Part shown: positions 15,640 to 25,526 of the stretch, in pieces
Numbering within the stretch: the stretch's first letter is position 1
How the letters are laid out: each line of letters opens with the position of its first letter
From: Stutzerimonas stutzeri TS44
Lineage (GTDB): Bacteria > Pseudomonadota > Gammaproteobacteria > Pseudomonadales > Pseudomonadaceae
Length of the DNA stretch: 64,000 nt
NCBI GenBank assembly: GCA_000263395.1
Contig: AJXE01000003.1
Coordinates: 62,001 to 126,000, forward strand
Direction: 5' to 3'
Notes under the pieces: generated by a model
Told to the model about the DNA's origin: nothing
Database searches by the model: none
The model's input: the letters and a program-made list of their open reading frames with translations, nothing else
Translations under genes and position numbers: made by a program

Positions 15640-17682
15640 TCAGAACGCCAGCCGCACGCCCACGGTCAGGTTGCGCCCCGTTAGCAGCACGTCGTCCTTG
15701 ATGAAGGAGGTGTGCTGGCGCGCCTTCTCGTCGAGCAGGTTGTTGGCCTTCAGATAGAGCAGGTAGTCGGTCTGGTTCAGCGCGCCGCTGTAACCGAGGC
15801 TGGCGCCCAGCATGTTGTAGCCGCCGGTTTCGGTCTCGTAGGCGGCCAGCTCGTCCTGACGCTGCACGCGGTAGAACTCCAGCTGGCCGTTGAGCGCCGG
15901 CGTGAAGCTCTGCTCGACTCGTACGCCCAGGCGGTCGGCCGGAATGCGCGGCAGGTCGCCGCCGCCGTCACGCAGCTTGCCGCGTACATGGTCGCCGAAC
16001 AGGGTGAAGGCGGTGGCATCGGTGGCCTGAAAACGCACCTCGCCTTCCGCGCCGGTAAGCACCGCATCCTGCTGGCGGTATTCGATCTCACGATAGCCGC
16101 CGCCGATATCGTGGCCGGTGTCGGCGGCATAGATGAAGTCATCCACCTGGTTGCGGAACAGGCTGAAGCTGAAGGTGGTGCGCCCGGCGAACTTGCGCAG
16201 CGTCAGCTCGGCGTTGTGCGAGGTTTCTTCCTCGAGATCGAGATTGCCCAGTTCGACGGTACGCGTGGCGGCATGCGGGCCGTTGGCGTACAGCTCCTCG
16301 GCGCTGGGCAGGCGCTGCGAGCGCGACAGCGAGAAGCCCAGCGAGTACTGCGGGGCGAACGTCCACACCGCGCCGGCGGACAGCGAGGTGCCGCTGTGAT
16401 CGGTATCCGAACGGCCGTCGGCGTCGATGTCCTGCCATTCGTGACGCAGGCCAAGCTCGTAGCGCCAGGCCCCGGCGGTGTATTCCTCGAGCAGGAACAG
16501 GCCGTGGTTGCGCGTCAGCGTCTGGGGTATGTAGGCCTCTTCGCCGAGGGCTTCGAAGTCGCGCCGCAGGGTCTGCGCGCCGAGCACACCGCGCCAGCCG
16601 AACAGCGGCTGGTGCGTGAGTTCCAGGCGCGCATCGGTGGCGTCGTTGTTGAAACGGGTACCGACTTCGCCGCCTTCGATTTCCTCGTGCTGGTAGTTGC
16701 TGTGGCCGACGCGCAGGCGCGCCAGTGCAAAACCCGGCAGCGGATCGCTCAGCTCGCCACGCAGGTCCCAGCGTTTCTGCTGCATGTCGACGTAGGGCAC
16801 CGCGCCTTCGTCCTCGTGCTCGTCGTGCTCGTCGTGCTCGTCGTGTTCGTCGTCCTCTTCATCCTCGTCGTGGCCGCCACAGTGCCAGGCGCTGCCATCG
16901 ATGTGGCAGTCGACGTGTTCGTGACCCAGCAGCCCGTAGCGGTTGTTCTGTTCGCCGTAGGCCACGCCCAGGTAGCCGCGCTCACCGATGTAGCTGACGC
17001 CGAGGGTAAAGCTGTCGGTGTCGTTGTAGGACCCGGCCTGCTTGTCCGGCGAACCCGGAATTTCGTACTCGTCAGCCTGGCGCTTGGTACCTTCGGCACG
17101 CACGGCGAAGTTGCCGCTGCCGGCGGTGATGCCGAACACGCCCGCGCCTTCGTTCGCCACGCTGTTGGCGCGCAGTTCCAGCTCGCCCTCGTAGCCTTTC
17201 TCCGGAATGTAGGTGGGAATCTTCCGGTCGATCACGTTGACCACACCGCCGATGGCGCCGCCGCCGTACAGCAATGCCGCCGGCCCCTTGAGCACCTCGA
17301 TGCGCTCGGCCAGCAGCGGTTCGCTGGTCACCGCATGGTCGGGACTGATGGTCGATGCATCGAGCAATTCCACGCCGTCGCTCAGTACCTTGACCCGCGC
17401 GCCGTCCAGTCCGCGAATCACCGGCCGGCCCGCACCGGCGCCAAAGCTGCTGGAGCGCACTCCGGGCAGGCTTTCCAGGGTTTCGCCGAGGGTCGCCTCG
17501 CGGCGCAGCAGCAGTTCGTCACCCTCCATGACCGCGGCCGGCGTGGTCATCTCGTGACTCTGCCTGTCCAGTCCGCTGGCGCTCACCACCACCGGTTGCA
17601 ATTCGAGCGGATCGGCACCCCAGACGGACGCCGGCAGCGTAAGACCGATGGCCCAGGCCAGGGGGTGAAGCTTCAGTTTCAT
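15640..17682 (-). CDS. znuD: TonB-dependent zinc receptor, ZnuD type
   Basis: A 680-aa outer-membrane receptor. Residues 1-23 are a signal peptide ending VWGA; the plug domain follows (LGETLESLPGVRSSSFG, RPVIRGLDGARVKVLSDG, VLKGPAALLYGGGAIGGVVNVID), then the barrel, ending in aromatic Phe. A loop near residues 270-295 is packed with His, Asp and Glu (EEDDEHDEHDEHDEHEDE) next to two Cys, as expected for zinc capture in ZnuD proteins. GGAG precedes ATG at 17682. A Zur-like palindrome about 100 bases upstream supports zinc control. It reads towards the TetR gene (convergent). Confidence 0.88.
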   Translation of the reverse strand: MKLKLHPLAWAIGLTLPASVWGADPLELQPVVVSASGLDRQSHEMTTPAAVMEGDELLLRREATLGETLESLPGVRSSSFGAGAGRPVIRGLDGARVKVLSDGVELLDASTISPDHAVTSEPLLAERIEVLKGPAALLYGGGAIGGVVNVIDRKIPTYIPEKGYEGELELRANSVANEGAGVFGITAGSGNFAVRAEGTKRQADEYEIPGSPDKQAGSYNDTDSFTLGVSYIGERGYLGVAYGEQNNRYGLLGHEHVDCHIDGSAWHCGGHDEDEEDDEHDEHDEHDEHEDEGAVPYVDMQQKRWDLRGELSDPLPGFALARLRVGHSNYQHEEIEGGEVGTRFNNDATDARLELTHQPLFGWRGVLGAQTLRRDFEALGEEAYIPQTLTRNHGLFLLEEYTAGAWRYELGLRHEWQDIDADGRSDTDHSGTSLSAGAVWTFAPQYSLGFSLSRSQRLPSAEELYANGPHAATRTVELGNLDLEEETSHNAELTLRKFAGRTTFSFSLFRNQVDDFIYAADTGHDIGGGYREIEYRQQDAVLTGAEGEVRFQATDATAFTLFGDHVRGKLRDGGGDLPRIPADRLGVRVEQSFTPALNGQLEFYRVQRQDELAAYETETGGYNMLGASLGYSGALNQTDYLLYLKANNLLDEKARQHTSFIKDDVLLTGRNLTVGVRLAF
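16816..16851. repeat. Four 9-bp tandem repeats coding for DEH in znuD
   Basis: The unit GTGCTCGTC occurs three times and GTGTTCGTC once, head to tail. On the coding strand it reads Asp-Glu-His four times in the metal-binding loop. Such a run can change length by slippage without frame loss. Confidence 0.85.
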
Positions 17683-17783
17683 GTGACTCTCCAGACTGTG
17701 ACGGTTGCTTGCAGAACCGCGAAAAGACAGCGCACCAGCCCTTCCAAAGGCGGGCCTGGTGGCGCGGGCGGGAGAATCTATCA

Positions 17784-17798
17784 TGTTATATCGTAACA
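17784..17798. promoter_or_regulatory. Zur-like box
   Basis: TGTTATATCGTAACA is a near-perfect inverted repeat (TGTTA/TAACA) resembling the GTTATA-N2-TAAC core of gammaproteobacterial Zur sites (from memory). It lies 102 bases before znuD and 108 before the divergent small gene. Confidence 0.65.
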
Positions 17799-17905
17799 AC
17801 TAAGTCTCTTTTTCCCCGATGCGCACAACCTCGCGCCGCTATCGGTGGTCCGAAGAGAAATGCCCAGGAATCGATGCGCGTCAGCGGCCGCGCGAGGAGA
17901 CAGAC

Positions 17906-18130
17906 ATGAGCGTACAGATCGACACCACCAGCGGCACCTGCACCGCCGTCATCGCCGGCCGCACGCACCGCTGCGCCATCACCGATGCCCGTATCAGCAC
18001 CGACCCGCAGGCGCGCATGTCGGTCCTGCACATCGACGGCGCCAGCATCCATGTGCCTGAAGAACAGGCCGAACACCTGATCGCGGCAGGCGCCAAGGAC
18101 GAGCGCGCCAATCTGATCGCCGACGACTGA
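17906..18130 (+). CDS. Small conserved protein, DUF3203-like
   Basis: A 74-aa protein (MSVQIDTTSGTCTAV...) that I recognise as like the Pseudomonas DUF3203 family; function unknown. It has no signal peptide or membrane helix, is acidic at the C terminus and contains ARMSVLHIDGASIHV. GAGGAG lies just before the ATG. It diverges from znuD across the Zur-like box, so zinc limitation may control it too; that is inference. Confidence 0.75.
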   Translation: MSVQIDTTSGTCTAVIAGRTHRCAITDARISTDPQARMSVLHIDGASIHVPEEQAEHLIAAGAKDERANLIADD

Positions 18131-18205
18131 CCCGGCACCGTCGGGGCTTGGGGCGACGCCGGCAGGACGGCTATCCTTGGCACTCCCTTGCAACCGGTGC
18201 CGCCC

Positions 18206-18607
18206 ATGTCCTTCCTCCGCCGCGCGTTCGTTCCCGCCGCCGTGCTGCTGCTCAGCGCCTGCGCGCAGCAGGCACCCAGCACCTTGACCCTGGAGAACCA
18301 TCCAGACCACTGCCAGCCACTGCGGCTGAGCGCCGGCCAGGAGTTCAACCTGCGCCTGCCGAGCAACCCCACCACCGGTTTTCGCTGGACCCTGCGTGCC
18401 GACGGCGCACCACAGCTGAAACTACTCGGCCCCGAGGTCTACACCGTGCCCGAGGAAGCGGGCCTGGTCGGCAGCGCCGGCGTATCGACCTGGCGCTTTC
18501 GTGCGGTGACGTCCGGCGAGGCGCTGCTCGCCCTCGATTACGCCCGGCCGTGGGAGATCGGCGTCGCTCCGGCCCGAACGCTGGATTGCCGCATTCGCGT
18601 CGACTAA
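18206..18607 (+). CDS. Lipoprotein, chagasin-type protease inhibitor (I42)
   Basis: A 133-aa probable lipoprotein: lipobox LSAC at 16-19 after a hydrophobic signal. The mature part carries the chagasin motifs NPTTGF (54-59), a Gly-rich loop GSAG (89-92) and RPWE (114-117), which form the three loops that enter papain-like protease active sites. It would protect the periplasm or act on an endogenous cysteine protease; the target is unknown. ATG at 18206 is preferred over the in-frame TTG at 18188 because the signal peptide begins there. Confidence 0.8.
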   Translation: MSFLRRAFVPAAVLLLSACAQQAPSTLTLENHPDHCQPLRLSAGQEFNLRLPSNPTTGFRWTLRADGAPQLKLLGPEVYTVPEEAGLVGSAGVSTWRFRAVTSGEALLALDYARPWEIGVAPARTLDCRIRVD

Positions 18608-18749
18608 CGGTCGATGCGGGCGCCAAAACTGCCTGACTGAACGGACCAAACAGACCACTGGCAACCACGCTCGCCGCCTCCGCCCGGCAGAAACCCGAAA
18701 AATCGCCTATACCAAACACAGGGATCGTCAGCTGTCGGGGGAAAGCGAC

Positions 18750-19319
18750 ATGGACGGCTTCAGAGCGTACCCACTGTGCTGCGCATTGGCCCTGCTGGCC
18801 GGATGCGGCAACCTGCTACCCAGCGAACGTGCGGAAGTCAGCTCGTCGTTCCGCGATTATCTGGATGCCGAAACCAGCTTCGCGCGCGCCATTCCCGGGC
18901 GCACCACGCGCAGCGAACTGTTCACCCTCGGCTTCGATCCGCAGCAAGGCGGCAATGGCCGTATTCTCTCGTTCCTCGACGTGCGCATGCTGTTCGTGCA
19001 GCCGAACATTCCCATCGACTATCTGCCGGACAGCCTGGTCCGCTGCCTGGAAGCCAAGGAACGCTGCAACGGCTACGCCTTCGAGTTCACCCAGACCGAC
19101 AGCCAGCGCGTCGGCAGCTTCTGGGCGGACGTGCTGAACTTCCGCAAGAATCGCCAGGTGCAGGGCTGGAACCTGCGCGCAATCTTCGTCATGGTGGACG
19201 ACGTGCTGGTCCACAAGGTGAGCAACGGCGAGCCGCAGATCCGCCGCTACCAGGTCCAGCGCAACCCGTTGGGACCGCTGCAGGGCGCCGGCGAATTTCT
19301 TTCCGATCAGCTGAAATGA
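18750..19319 (+). CDS. Hypothetical lipoprotein
   Basis: A 189-aa protein that I do not recognise. It has a type II signal with lipobox LAGC (16-19). The mature part is mixed in charge without repeats; [18 protein letters not shown] resembles the Thr/Leu-Gly segment of SmpA/BamE-like small lipoproteins, but length and remainder do not settle it. GGGGGAAAG precedes the ATG. It has its own short intergenic region from the upstream lipoprotein and stops 62 bases before cmoA. Confidence 0.7.
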   Translation: MDGFRAYPLCCALALLAGCGNLLPSERAEVSSSFRDYLDAETSFARAIPGRTTRSELFTLGFDPQQGGNGRILSFLDVRMLFVQPNIPIDYLPDSLVRCLEAKERCNGYAFEFTQTDSQRVGSFWADVLNFRKNRQVQGWNLRAIFVMVDDVLVHKVSNGEPQIRRYQVQRNPLGPLQGAGEFLSDQLK

Positions 19320-19381
19320 GCGAACGGACGCTGCACTTGGGCTAAAATGCGCGCCTTTTTTGCTTCGCCCGGAATGCAGCC

Positions 19382-20125
19382 GTGACGCAACTCCCCGACC
19401 GCATCTACGCCACCCCTCAGGCGCGGGTCGCCGATTTCGTGTTCAACGAGGATGTGGTGCGCGTCTTCCCCGACATGATCAAGCGCTCGGTACCTGGCTA
19501 TCCGGCGATCGTCGAGAACATCGGCGTGATCGCCGCGCAGTTCGCCCAGCCAAACACCTGCCTGTACGACCTGGGCTGTTCGCTGGGCGCGGTGACCCAG
19601 GCACTGCGCCGCCATGTGAAGGCCGACAACTGCCGGGTGCTGGCCGTGGACAACTCCGCGGCGATGGTCGAGCGCTGCCGCGAGTACCTGCATGCACAGG
19701 ATTCGATGTTCCAGGAGCTGCTGCCGGTCGAGGTGATCGAGCGCGACATCCTCGCGCTGGAATTTCAGCCGAGCTCGCTGGTTGCGCTGAACTTCACCCT
19801 GCAGTTCATCGCTCCCGAGCAGCGGCCGGCACTGCTCGGCGCCATTCGCCGGGCTCTGATGCCGGGCGGGGCGCTGATTCTCTCGGAAAAACTGCATTTC
19901 GCCGATGCCGGCGAACAGCAGTTGCTCACCGACCTGCACATCGCCTTCAAACGCGCCAACGGCTACAGCGAGCTGGAAATCTCCCAGAAGCGCAGTGCCA
20001 TCGAGAACGTGATGAAGCCCGACAGCCTGGAAGTCCACCGCCAGCGTCTGCTGGATGCCGGTTTCTCCAAGGTTGTGCCCTGGTTCCAGTGCCTGAACTT
20101 CGCCTCACTGATCGCCCTGCCATGA
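19382..20125 (+). CDS. cmoA: Carboxy-S-adenosyl-L-methionine synthase
   Basis: Makes carboxy-SAM from SAM and prephenate for wobble uridine (cmo5U34) modification of tRNA. The 247-aa methyltransferase-fold protein has the SAM motif [15 protein letters not shown] and [15 protein letters not shown]. The start is GTG at 19382; an ATG seven bases earlier is out of frame. Its stop overlaps the cmoB start (ATGA), so both products come from one message. Confidence 0.94.
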   Translation: MTQLPDRIYATPQARVADFVFNEDVVRVFPDMIKRSVPGYPAIVENIGVIAAQFAQPNTCLYDLGCSLGAVTQALRRHVKADNCRVLAVDNSAAMVERCREYLHAQDSMFQELLPVEVIERDILALEFQPSSLVALNFTLQFIAPEQRPALLGAIRRALMPGGALILSEKLHFADAGEQQLLTDLHIAFKRANGYSELEISQKRSAIENVMKPDSLEVHRQRLLDAGFSKVVPWFQCLNFASLIALP

Positions 20126-21084
20126 ATCTCGACCTGACTCCCCTCGCCTGGCACCTGGCCGGCACACCGTTGGCCGCCTGGGCCAATGGCGTGCAGCAGC
20201 AGCTGGACGCCAAGCTGGAAATCGGCCACGGCGACCTGCCGCGCTGGCGCCGCGCCGTCGACGCCCTGCCCGCGCTGACGTCCGTGACCGTCGAACTGCG
20301 TGACGGCTTTCGCCTGCAGGCCAGTTGCGACGATGCCACCCGTCAGACGACCCGCGAAGCCCTGATGGGACTCTCGCCCTGGCGCAAGGGGCCGTTCGAG
20401 GTGTTCGATGTGCATGTGGACACCGAATGGCGCTCGGACTGGAAGTGGCAGCGCGTCGCGCCGCACCTGGAGCTCACCGGCAAGCGCATCCTCGACGTCG
20501 GCTGCGGCAACGGCTACTACATGTGGCGCATGCTCGGCGCCGGCGCCGACAGCGTGGTCGGCGTCGACCCGAACTGGCTGTTCTTCTGCCAGTTCCATGC
20601 GATGAAGCGCTATCTGCCGCAGCTGCCGGTCTGGCATCTGCCCTTCGCGCTGGAGGAGTTGCCGGCGAAGCTCGAAGGCTTCGACACGGTCTTCTCGATG
20701 GGCGTGCTCTACCACCGCCGCTCGCCCATCGATCATCTGCTCGACCTCAAGGACTGCCTGGTGCGTGGCGGCGAGCTGGTGCTGGAGACGCTGGTGGTCG
20801 ACGGCGACGAGAACACCGCGCTGGTGCCCGAGGACCGTTACGCACAGATGCGCAACGTCTGGTTCCTGCCGTCGGTACCGGCGCTGGAACTCTGGCTGCG
20901 CCGGGCCGGCTTCGTCGACGTGCGCTGCGTGGATGTCAGCGTGACCCGCGTCGAAGAACAGCGCAGCACCGAATGGATGCGCTACCAGTCGCTGCCCGAC
21001 TTCCTCGATCCGCAGGACCATAGCAGGACCGTGGAGGGCCTGCCGGCGCCGATGCGCGCCGTGCTGCTGGCGCGCAAGCCCTGA
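20122..21084 (+). CDS. cmoB: tRNA U34 carboxymethyltransferase
   Basis: Transfers the carboxymethyl group from carboxy-SAM to 5-hydroxyuridine at tRNA position 34. The 320-aa protein has the Rossmann SAM-binding motif [15 protein letters not shown] and the family segments [13 protein letters not shown] and [19 protein letters not shown] at 20122 overlaps the end of cmoA. It converges on pdxJ. Confidence 0.94.
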   Translation: MNLDLTPLAWHLAGTPLAAWANGVQQQLDAKLEIGHGDLPRWRRAVDALPALTSVTVELRDGFRLQASCDDATRQTTREALMGLSPWRKGPFEVFDVHVDTEWRSDWKWQRVAPHLELTGKRILDVGCGNGYYMWRMLGAGADSVVGVDPNWLFFCQFHAMKRYLPQLPVWHLPFALEELPAKLEGFDTVFSMGVLYHRRSPIDHLLDLKDCLVRGGELVLETLVVDGDENTALVPEDRYAQMRNVWFLPSVPALELWLRRAGFVDVRCVDVSVTRVEEQRSTEWMRYQSLPDFLDPQDHSRTVEGLPAPMRAVLLARKP

Positions 21085-21099
21085 CAGACGGCCGCCGAC

Positions 21100-21846
21100 T
21101 CAGCTGCGGACGGCGGCACCGAGAATCAGCTGCTTCATTTCCGCCACCGCCTGCTTGAATCCGACAAACAGCGCATGCGCGACGATGGCGTGGCCGATGT
21201 TCAGCTCGTTGATGCCGCGGATCGCGGCGATCGCCTCGGTGTTGTGGTAATGCAGCCCGTGGCCGGCATTGACGATCAGCCCTTGGCCCAGCCCGGCCTC
21301 GACCGCCTCGCGGATGCGCTCCAGCTCGCCGGCGCGCTCGGCCACGCCGTGCGCATCGGCATAGCGGCCGGTGTGCAACTCGATGGCCGGCGCGCCGATG
21401 CGTGCCGCCGCCTCGATCTGTCGCGGGTCGGCATCGATGAACAGCGAAACCTCCGCACCGCAGGCCTGCAGGCGCTCGACCGCGGCACGGATGCGCGCTT
21501 CCTGGCCGGCGACATCCAGGCCGCCCTCGGTCGTCAGTTCCTGGCGAGTCTCCGGCACCAGGCAGACATGCTCCGGACGCAACTGCTCGGCGAAGGCGAG
21601 CATCGCCTCGGTGACGCCCATCTCGAAGTTCATCCGCGTCTGCAGGGCGTCCTTCATCAGCAGCACGTCACGTTCCTGGATATGCCGGCGATCCTCGCGC
21701 AGATGCACGGTGATACCGTCCGCCCCGGCCTCCTCGGCATCCAGCGCGGCCTTGACCGGGTCCGGGTAACGCGTGCCACGCGCCTGGCGCAGGGTGGCAA
21801 CATGATCGACGTTGACGCCGAGCAGAATTCGATTGGCTTCAGTCAC
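21100..21846 (-). CDS. pdxJ: Pyridoxine 5'-phosphate synthase
   Basis: Joins 1-deoxy-xylulose 5-phosphate with 3-amino-2-oxopropyl phosphate to give pyridoxine 5'-phosphate. The 248-aa TIM-barrel protein starts at GTG and shows [29 protein letters not shown] and the closing [14 protein letters not shown]. It overlaps recO by 8 bases, last gene of the lepA-to-pdxJ operon. Confidence 0.95.
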   Translation of the reverse strand: MTEANRILLGVNVDHVATLRQARGTRYPDPVKAALDAEEAGADGITVHLREDRRHIQERDVLLMKDALQTRMNFEMGVTEAMLAFAEQLRPEHVCLVPETRQELTTEGGLDVAGQEARIRAAVERLQACGAEVSLFIDADPRQIEAAARIGAPAIELHTGRYADAHGVAERAGELERIREAVEAGLGQGLIVNAGHGLHYHNTEAIAAIRGINELNIGHAIVAHALFVGFKQAVAEMKQLILGAAVRS

Positions 21847-22540
21847 GCGGGGCCTCCTTCAGGCTCATGAACAGTTCGCGGCTGACCAGCGGTCGGCCAC
21901 CCAGATGTGGTGCCAGCGCCTGGCGCATCAGTCGCTTGGCGGCGGCGAGCGCGCCGGGCACCTGCCAATCGGCTTCGGCCATCGCCAACAGCTCGGCTCC
22001 GTTGAACAGCCCAGGCTGGAACGACTCGACCGGCTCCAGCCCGGCGTCAGGCAGCAGACGATAGAGGCGCTGCGGCTCGATCGGCCGGCCGCCGATATCG
22101 CTCTGGAGGGCGAAACCATAGCCCAGTTCATCGAGCAGGCGCCATTCGAACGCCCGCAGCAGCGGTTCCAGCGGCCGGTGCGCCGCCAGCGCCGGCAACG
22201 TAGCCAGGTAATGCTCGAACAGTGCCGGATGGGCGTCCTCGGCCGGCAGCAGGCGGATCAGTAATTCGTTGAGATACAGTCCGCCGAACAGCGCCTGACC
22301 ATCGAGCCAGTGCGCCGGCCCCGCGCCTTCGAGGCGGGCAATGGTCTTGAGATCGGATTTGCCGCGCAGCTCCACTTCCAGCGAGACGAAGGGGCGAATC
22401 AGGCTGCCGGCTTTCCCGCGCGCCGCACGCATGACCGCACGCAGCCTTCCCTGCGGCGTGAGCAGATCGACCAGCGCGCTGCTTTCCTTGTAGGGACGGC
22501 TGTGCAGAACGAAGGCGGGCTGGGGAGAGATGAAATCCAT
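21839..22540 (-). CDS. recO: DNA repair protein RecO
   Basis: Recombination mediator that anneals single strands and loads RecA with RecR. The 233-aa protein has the N-terminal OB-fold pattern ([35 protein letters not shown]) and the helical C-terminal domain without an evident Zn-cysteine cluster. It follows era after a short gap and overlaps pdxJ. Confidence 0.93.
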   Translation of the reverse strand: MDFISPQPAFVLHSRPYKESSALVDLLTPQGRLRAVMRAARGKAGSLIRPFVSLEVELRGKSDLKTIARLEGAGPAHWLDGQALFGGLYLNELLIRLLPAEDAHPALFEHYLATLPALAAHRPLEPLLRAFEWRLLDELGYGFALQSDIGGRPIEPQRLYRLLPDAGLEPVESFQPGLFNGAELLAMAEADWQVPGALAAAKRLMRQALAPHLGGRPLVSRELFMSLKEAPRD

Positions 22541-22609
22541 CGATCGGTCACGCTCGCATCAAGCCGGCAGTGAGCGCGCCTGCCGCCAGTGGGGCTGGTC
22601 GCTACGGGA

Positions 22610-23521
22610 TCAGTTGTAACCCAGCGAATGCAGCGCGCGCTCGTCGTCGGACCAGCCGCCCTTCACCTTGACCCACAGGTTGAGCATGACCTTGGAGTCG
22701 AACAGCACTTCCATGTCCTTGCGCGCTTCCTGGCCGATGCGTTTGATGCGCTCGCCCTTGTCGCCGATGATGATTTTCTTCTGCCCATCGCGCTCAACCA
22801 GGATCAGCGCATGGATGTGCAACACATGGCCTTCCTGCTTGAAGTCCTCGATCTCCACGGTGATCTGGTACGGCACCTCGGCGCCGAGCTGGCGCATGAT
22901 CTTCTCGCGCACCAGCTCGGCGGCGAGGAAACGGCTGCTGCGATCGGTGATCTGGTCTTCGGGAAAGAAGTGTTCACCTTCCGGCAGACGCTCGGCCACC
23001 AGTTGCTCCAGCGTTTCGAGATTCTGTCCGTGCTGCGCGGAGATCGGCACGATCTCCGCATTTGGCAGCTGCTCGGCGAGCCAGCGCAGGTGCGGCAGCA
23101 GCTCGGCCTTGTCCTCGATGCGGTCGGTCTTGTTGACCGCGACGATCAGCGGCCCGGTGACATATTGCACCCGCTCGAGCACGGCCTGGTCCTCGTCGGT
23201 CCAGCGCGTGCGGTCGACGACGAAGATCACCACGTCGACGTCCTTCAGCGCCGAGGCGGCGGTGCGGTTCATGTAGCGGTTGAGCGCCGTTTCGCCGTTC
23301 TTGTGCAGACCGGGGGTGTCGACGTAGACCGCCTGCACGGCGCCCTCGGTCTTGATTCCGAGCATGTTGTGGCGAGTGGTCTGCGGTTTGCGCGAGGTAA
23401 TCGCCAGCTTCTGCCCGAGGATGTGATTCAGCAGCGTCGACTTACCGACGTTCGGCCGCCCGACGATGGCGACATAGCCGCAGCGGCTGATGTCTTCTGG
23501 CTGTGCGTGCTCGTCAGTCAT
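22610..23521 (-). CDS. era: GTPase Era
   Basis: Assists 16S rRNA maturation and 30S assembly. The 303-aa protein has G1 GRPNVGKS (21-28), G3 DTPG, G4 NKTD and a C-terminal KH RNA-binding domain ([17 protein letters not shown]). Its start overlaps the rnc stop by 8 bases, the classical rnc-era coupling. Confidence 0.97.
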   Translation of the reverse strand: MTDEHAQPEDISRCGYVAIVGRPNVGKSTLLNHILGQKLAITSRKPQTTRHNMLGIKTEGAVQAVYVDTPGLHKNGETALNRYMNRTAASALKDVDVVIFVVDRTRWTDEDQAVLERVQYVTGPLIVAVNKTDRIEDKAELLPHLRWLAEQLPNAEIVPISAQHGQNLETLEQLVAERLPEGEHFFPEDQITDRSSRFLAAELVREKIMRQLGAEVPYQITVEIEDFKQEGHVLHIHALILVERDGQKKIIIGDKGERIKRIGQEARKDMEVLFDSKVMLNLWVKVKGGWSDDERALHSLGYN

Positions 23522-24203
23522 GTCCGTTCTCCACGCCGAGGGCGATCAGTGCGGCTGCCGCGGCAACCTGTTCAGCAATGCGACGGCTGGCGCCCTGCCC
23601 GTGCGTCTTGTCCACCAGCAGCGCCACCTGGCATTCCACGTAGAACGTCCGGCAGTGCGGCTCGCCCTGGATATCCACCACCTCGTAACGCGGCAGCTCG
23701 CAGGCGCGCGACTGCAAAAACTCCTGCAGTCGCGTTTTCGGATCCTTGTTGGTATCGACCAGGGTCAGGCCCTGCAGCTCGTTGGCCAGCCAGGCGAGGA
23801 CGCGCTCGCGCGCGGTTTCCATGCCGGCATCCAGGTAGATGGCGCCAATCAGCGCTTCAAGGGTATCGGCAAGAATGGATTCACGGCGAAAACCACCGCT
23901 CTTGAGCTCGCCCGAGCCCAGCCGGAGGTAATCGCCAAGCTCGAAGCCGCGCGCCAGCACCGCCAGGGTCTCGCCTTTCACCAGGCGCGACCGCAGGCGC
24001 GACAGCTGGCCTTCCCGCGCCTGGGTGAAGTGATGGAACAGCGCTTCACCAGCGATGAAGTTGAGGATCGCATCGCCGAGAAACTCCAGGCGCTCGTTGT
24101 TGCGCCCGGCGTAGCTGCGATGGGTCAGGGCCAGGAGCATCAGCTCCTGATCCTTGAATTGGTAGCCGAGCTTGCGCTCGAGGCGGGCTAGCGAAGTGCT
24201 CAC
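23514..24203 (-). CDS. rnc: Ribonuclease III
   Basis: Cleaves double-stranded RNA in rRNA and mRNA processing. The 229-aa protein has the catalytic signature [12 protein letters not shown] near residues 35-46 and a C-terminal dsRNA-binding domain ([19 protein letters not shown]). GTG start at 24203, 4-base overlap with the preceding DUF4845 gene. Confidence 0.97.
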   Translation of the reverse strand: MSTSLARLERKLGYQFKDQELMLLALTHRSYAGRNNERLEFLGDAILNFIAGEALFHHFTQAREGQLSRLRSRLVKGETLAVLARGFELGDYLRLGSGELKSGGFRRESILADTLEALIGAIYLDAGMETARERVLAWLANELQGLTLVDTNKDPKTRLQEFLQSRACELPRYEVVDIQGEPHCRTFYVECQVALLVDKTHGQGASRRIAEQVAAAAALIALGVENGHD

Positions 24204-24577
24204 GGCATCCTTAGGCGATATTGTTTGTCGAAGTTGGCCAGCAGATCGAGGTTATGGATCAGCGGCTCGCGTTTTTCGTATTTCAGGTGCACCCGGAATT
24301 CGTTCTCCTGAATCTCGACCTTGAGCGCTTTCTTCAGATCGATATCCTGAATCCCGTTGACCTGCATGCCCCGGCTGACGTGAGTATAGAACTCGCCCAC
24401 GCTGCGGACTTCCGCTGCCGTATCGGTTTCCACGGACTGGATGATCTTGTCCATGGACATGTAGTCAAAGTAGTGAGGAAGCATCTTGAATGCCGTGCTG
24501 GCCAGAAACGCCACCAGCGCCAGCACCACGATCCAGCTCAGCATGGACAGCCCTTTTTGCGAATGCGCAAAACTCAT
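24200..24577 (-). CDS. DUF4845 single-pass membrane protein
   Basis: A 125-aa protein with a short N terminus and one membrane helix (about 10-32, [18 protein letters not shown]) and a periplasmic tail. It always sits between lepB and rnc in pseudomonads; function unknown. ATG at 24577 follows GAGG; a longer reading would enter the lepB-DUF4845 gap. Its stop overlaps rnc. Confidence 0.88.
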   Translation of the reverse strand: MSFAHSQKGLSMLSWIVVLALVAFLASTAFKMLPHYFDYMSMDKIIQSVETDTAAEVRSVGEFYTHVSRGMQVNGIQDIDLKKALKVEIQENEFRVHLKYEKREPLIHNLDLLANFDKQYRLRMP

Positions 24578-24670
24578 GTCGACCTCTATTATGTCGTTGC
24601 GATACCCACCGATCGGGGCAGCGCAACTATAAACAGACCGGCTGCTGGCGCGGAGGCCATAATTCACAGC

Positions 24671-25525
24671 TTAGTGAATCAGCCCCACGCGGGAGAAATG
24701 CGGCAAATTGCTGAACTTCGGATCGGGCCAGCTCATCCACACGGCGAATGCCTTGCCGACAATATTGTGATCCGGAACCATCCCGGCCAGTCCGGCGGGA
24801 ATGGCATCGTCCTGCCAATAGCGACTGTCATTCGAATTGTCGCGATTGTCGCCCATCATGAAGTAATGCCCCTGCGGCACGGCCCATTGACGGCTGGGTT
24901 CCACCCGGTAACGGCCCATCTCCTTGCGGATCAGGTGCTCCACCTCGCCCAGTTTCTCGCGATACAACCGTGCACTGCCCAGGCTGCCCGGCTCGTCGCC
25001 GACCAGCGTCTCGGCCACCAGCCGGTCGTTGACATACAGGCGGCGTTCGCTGCTGTAGCGAATCACGTCGCCCGGCAGGCCGACCACCCGCTTGATGTAG
25101 TTGACGTTCGGATCGCTCGGATAGCGGAACACCATGACGTCACCACGTTGCGGATCGCTCACCTCGACGACTTTGGTATCGATCACCGGCAGGCGGATGC
25201 CGTAGGCAAACTTGTTGACCAGAATGAAATCGCCCACTTCCAGCGTCGGCTTCATCGACCCCGAGGGAATCTGGAACGGCTCGACGAGAAAGGAGCGCAG
25301 TACCAGCACGATCGCCAGCACCGGGAAGAACGACTTGCCGTACTCGATCAGTACCGGCTCGCGGCTGAGCGCTTCGAGCGTTGCCGAATCGATCGCACCG
25401 TTGCGCCCCTCATAGCTGGCGATGGCGGCACGGCGCCGGGGCGCGAAGAACAGCAGATCACTCAGCGCCAGCAGCCCACAGACAATGACCGCGAGGACCA
25501 GCACCAGCGGGAAATTGATCGACAT
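24671..25525 (-). CDS. lepB: Signal peptidase I
   Basis: Cuts Sec and Tat signal peptides at the inner-membrane surface. The 284-aa protein has two N-terminal membrane helices, the catalytic Ser90 in IPSGSMKPTL and the general base Lys145 in NYIKRVVGLPGD, plus the later GDNRDNSNDSR box. It begins right after the lepA stop with one base between. Confidence 0.97.
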   Translation of the reverse strand: MSINFPLVLVLAVIVCGLLALSDLLFFAPRRRAAIASYEGRNGAIDSATLEALSREPVLIEYGKSFFPVLAIVLVLRSFLVEPFQIPSGSMKPTLEVGDFILVNKFAYGIRLPVIDTKVVEVSDPQRGDVMVFRYPSDPNVNYIKRVVGLPGDVIRYSSERRLYVNDRLVAETLVGDEPGSLGSARLYREKLGEVEHLIRKEMGRYRVEPSRQWAVPQGHYFMMGDNRDNSNDSRYWQDDAIPAGLAGMVPDHNIVGKAFAVWMSWPDPKFSNLPHFSRVGLIH

Positions 25526-25526
25526 A

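Noticed and set aside
15712-17796. 694-codon frame antisense to znuD
   Set aside because: Composition is antisense-like (Val/Gly/Ala/Gln) and no motif is seen; the receptor on the other strand is certain.
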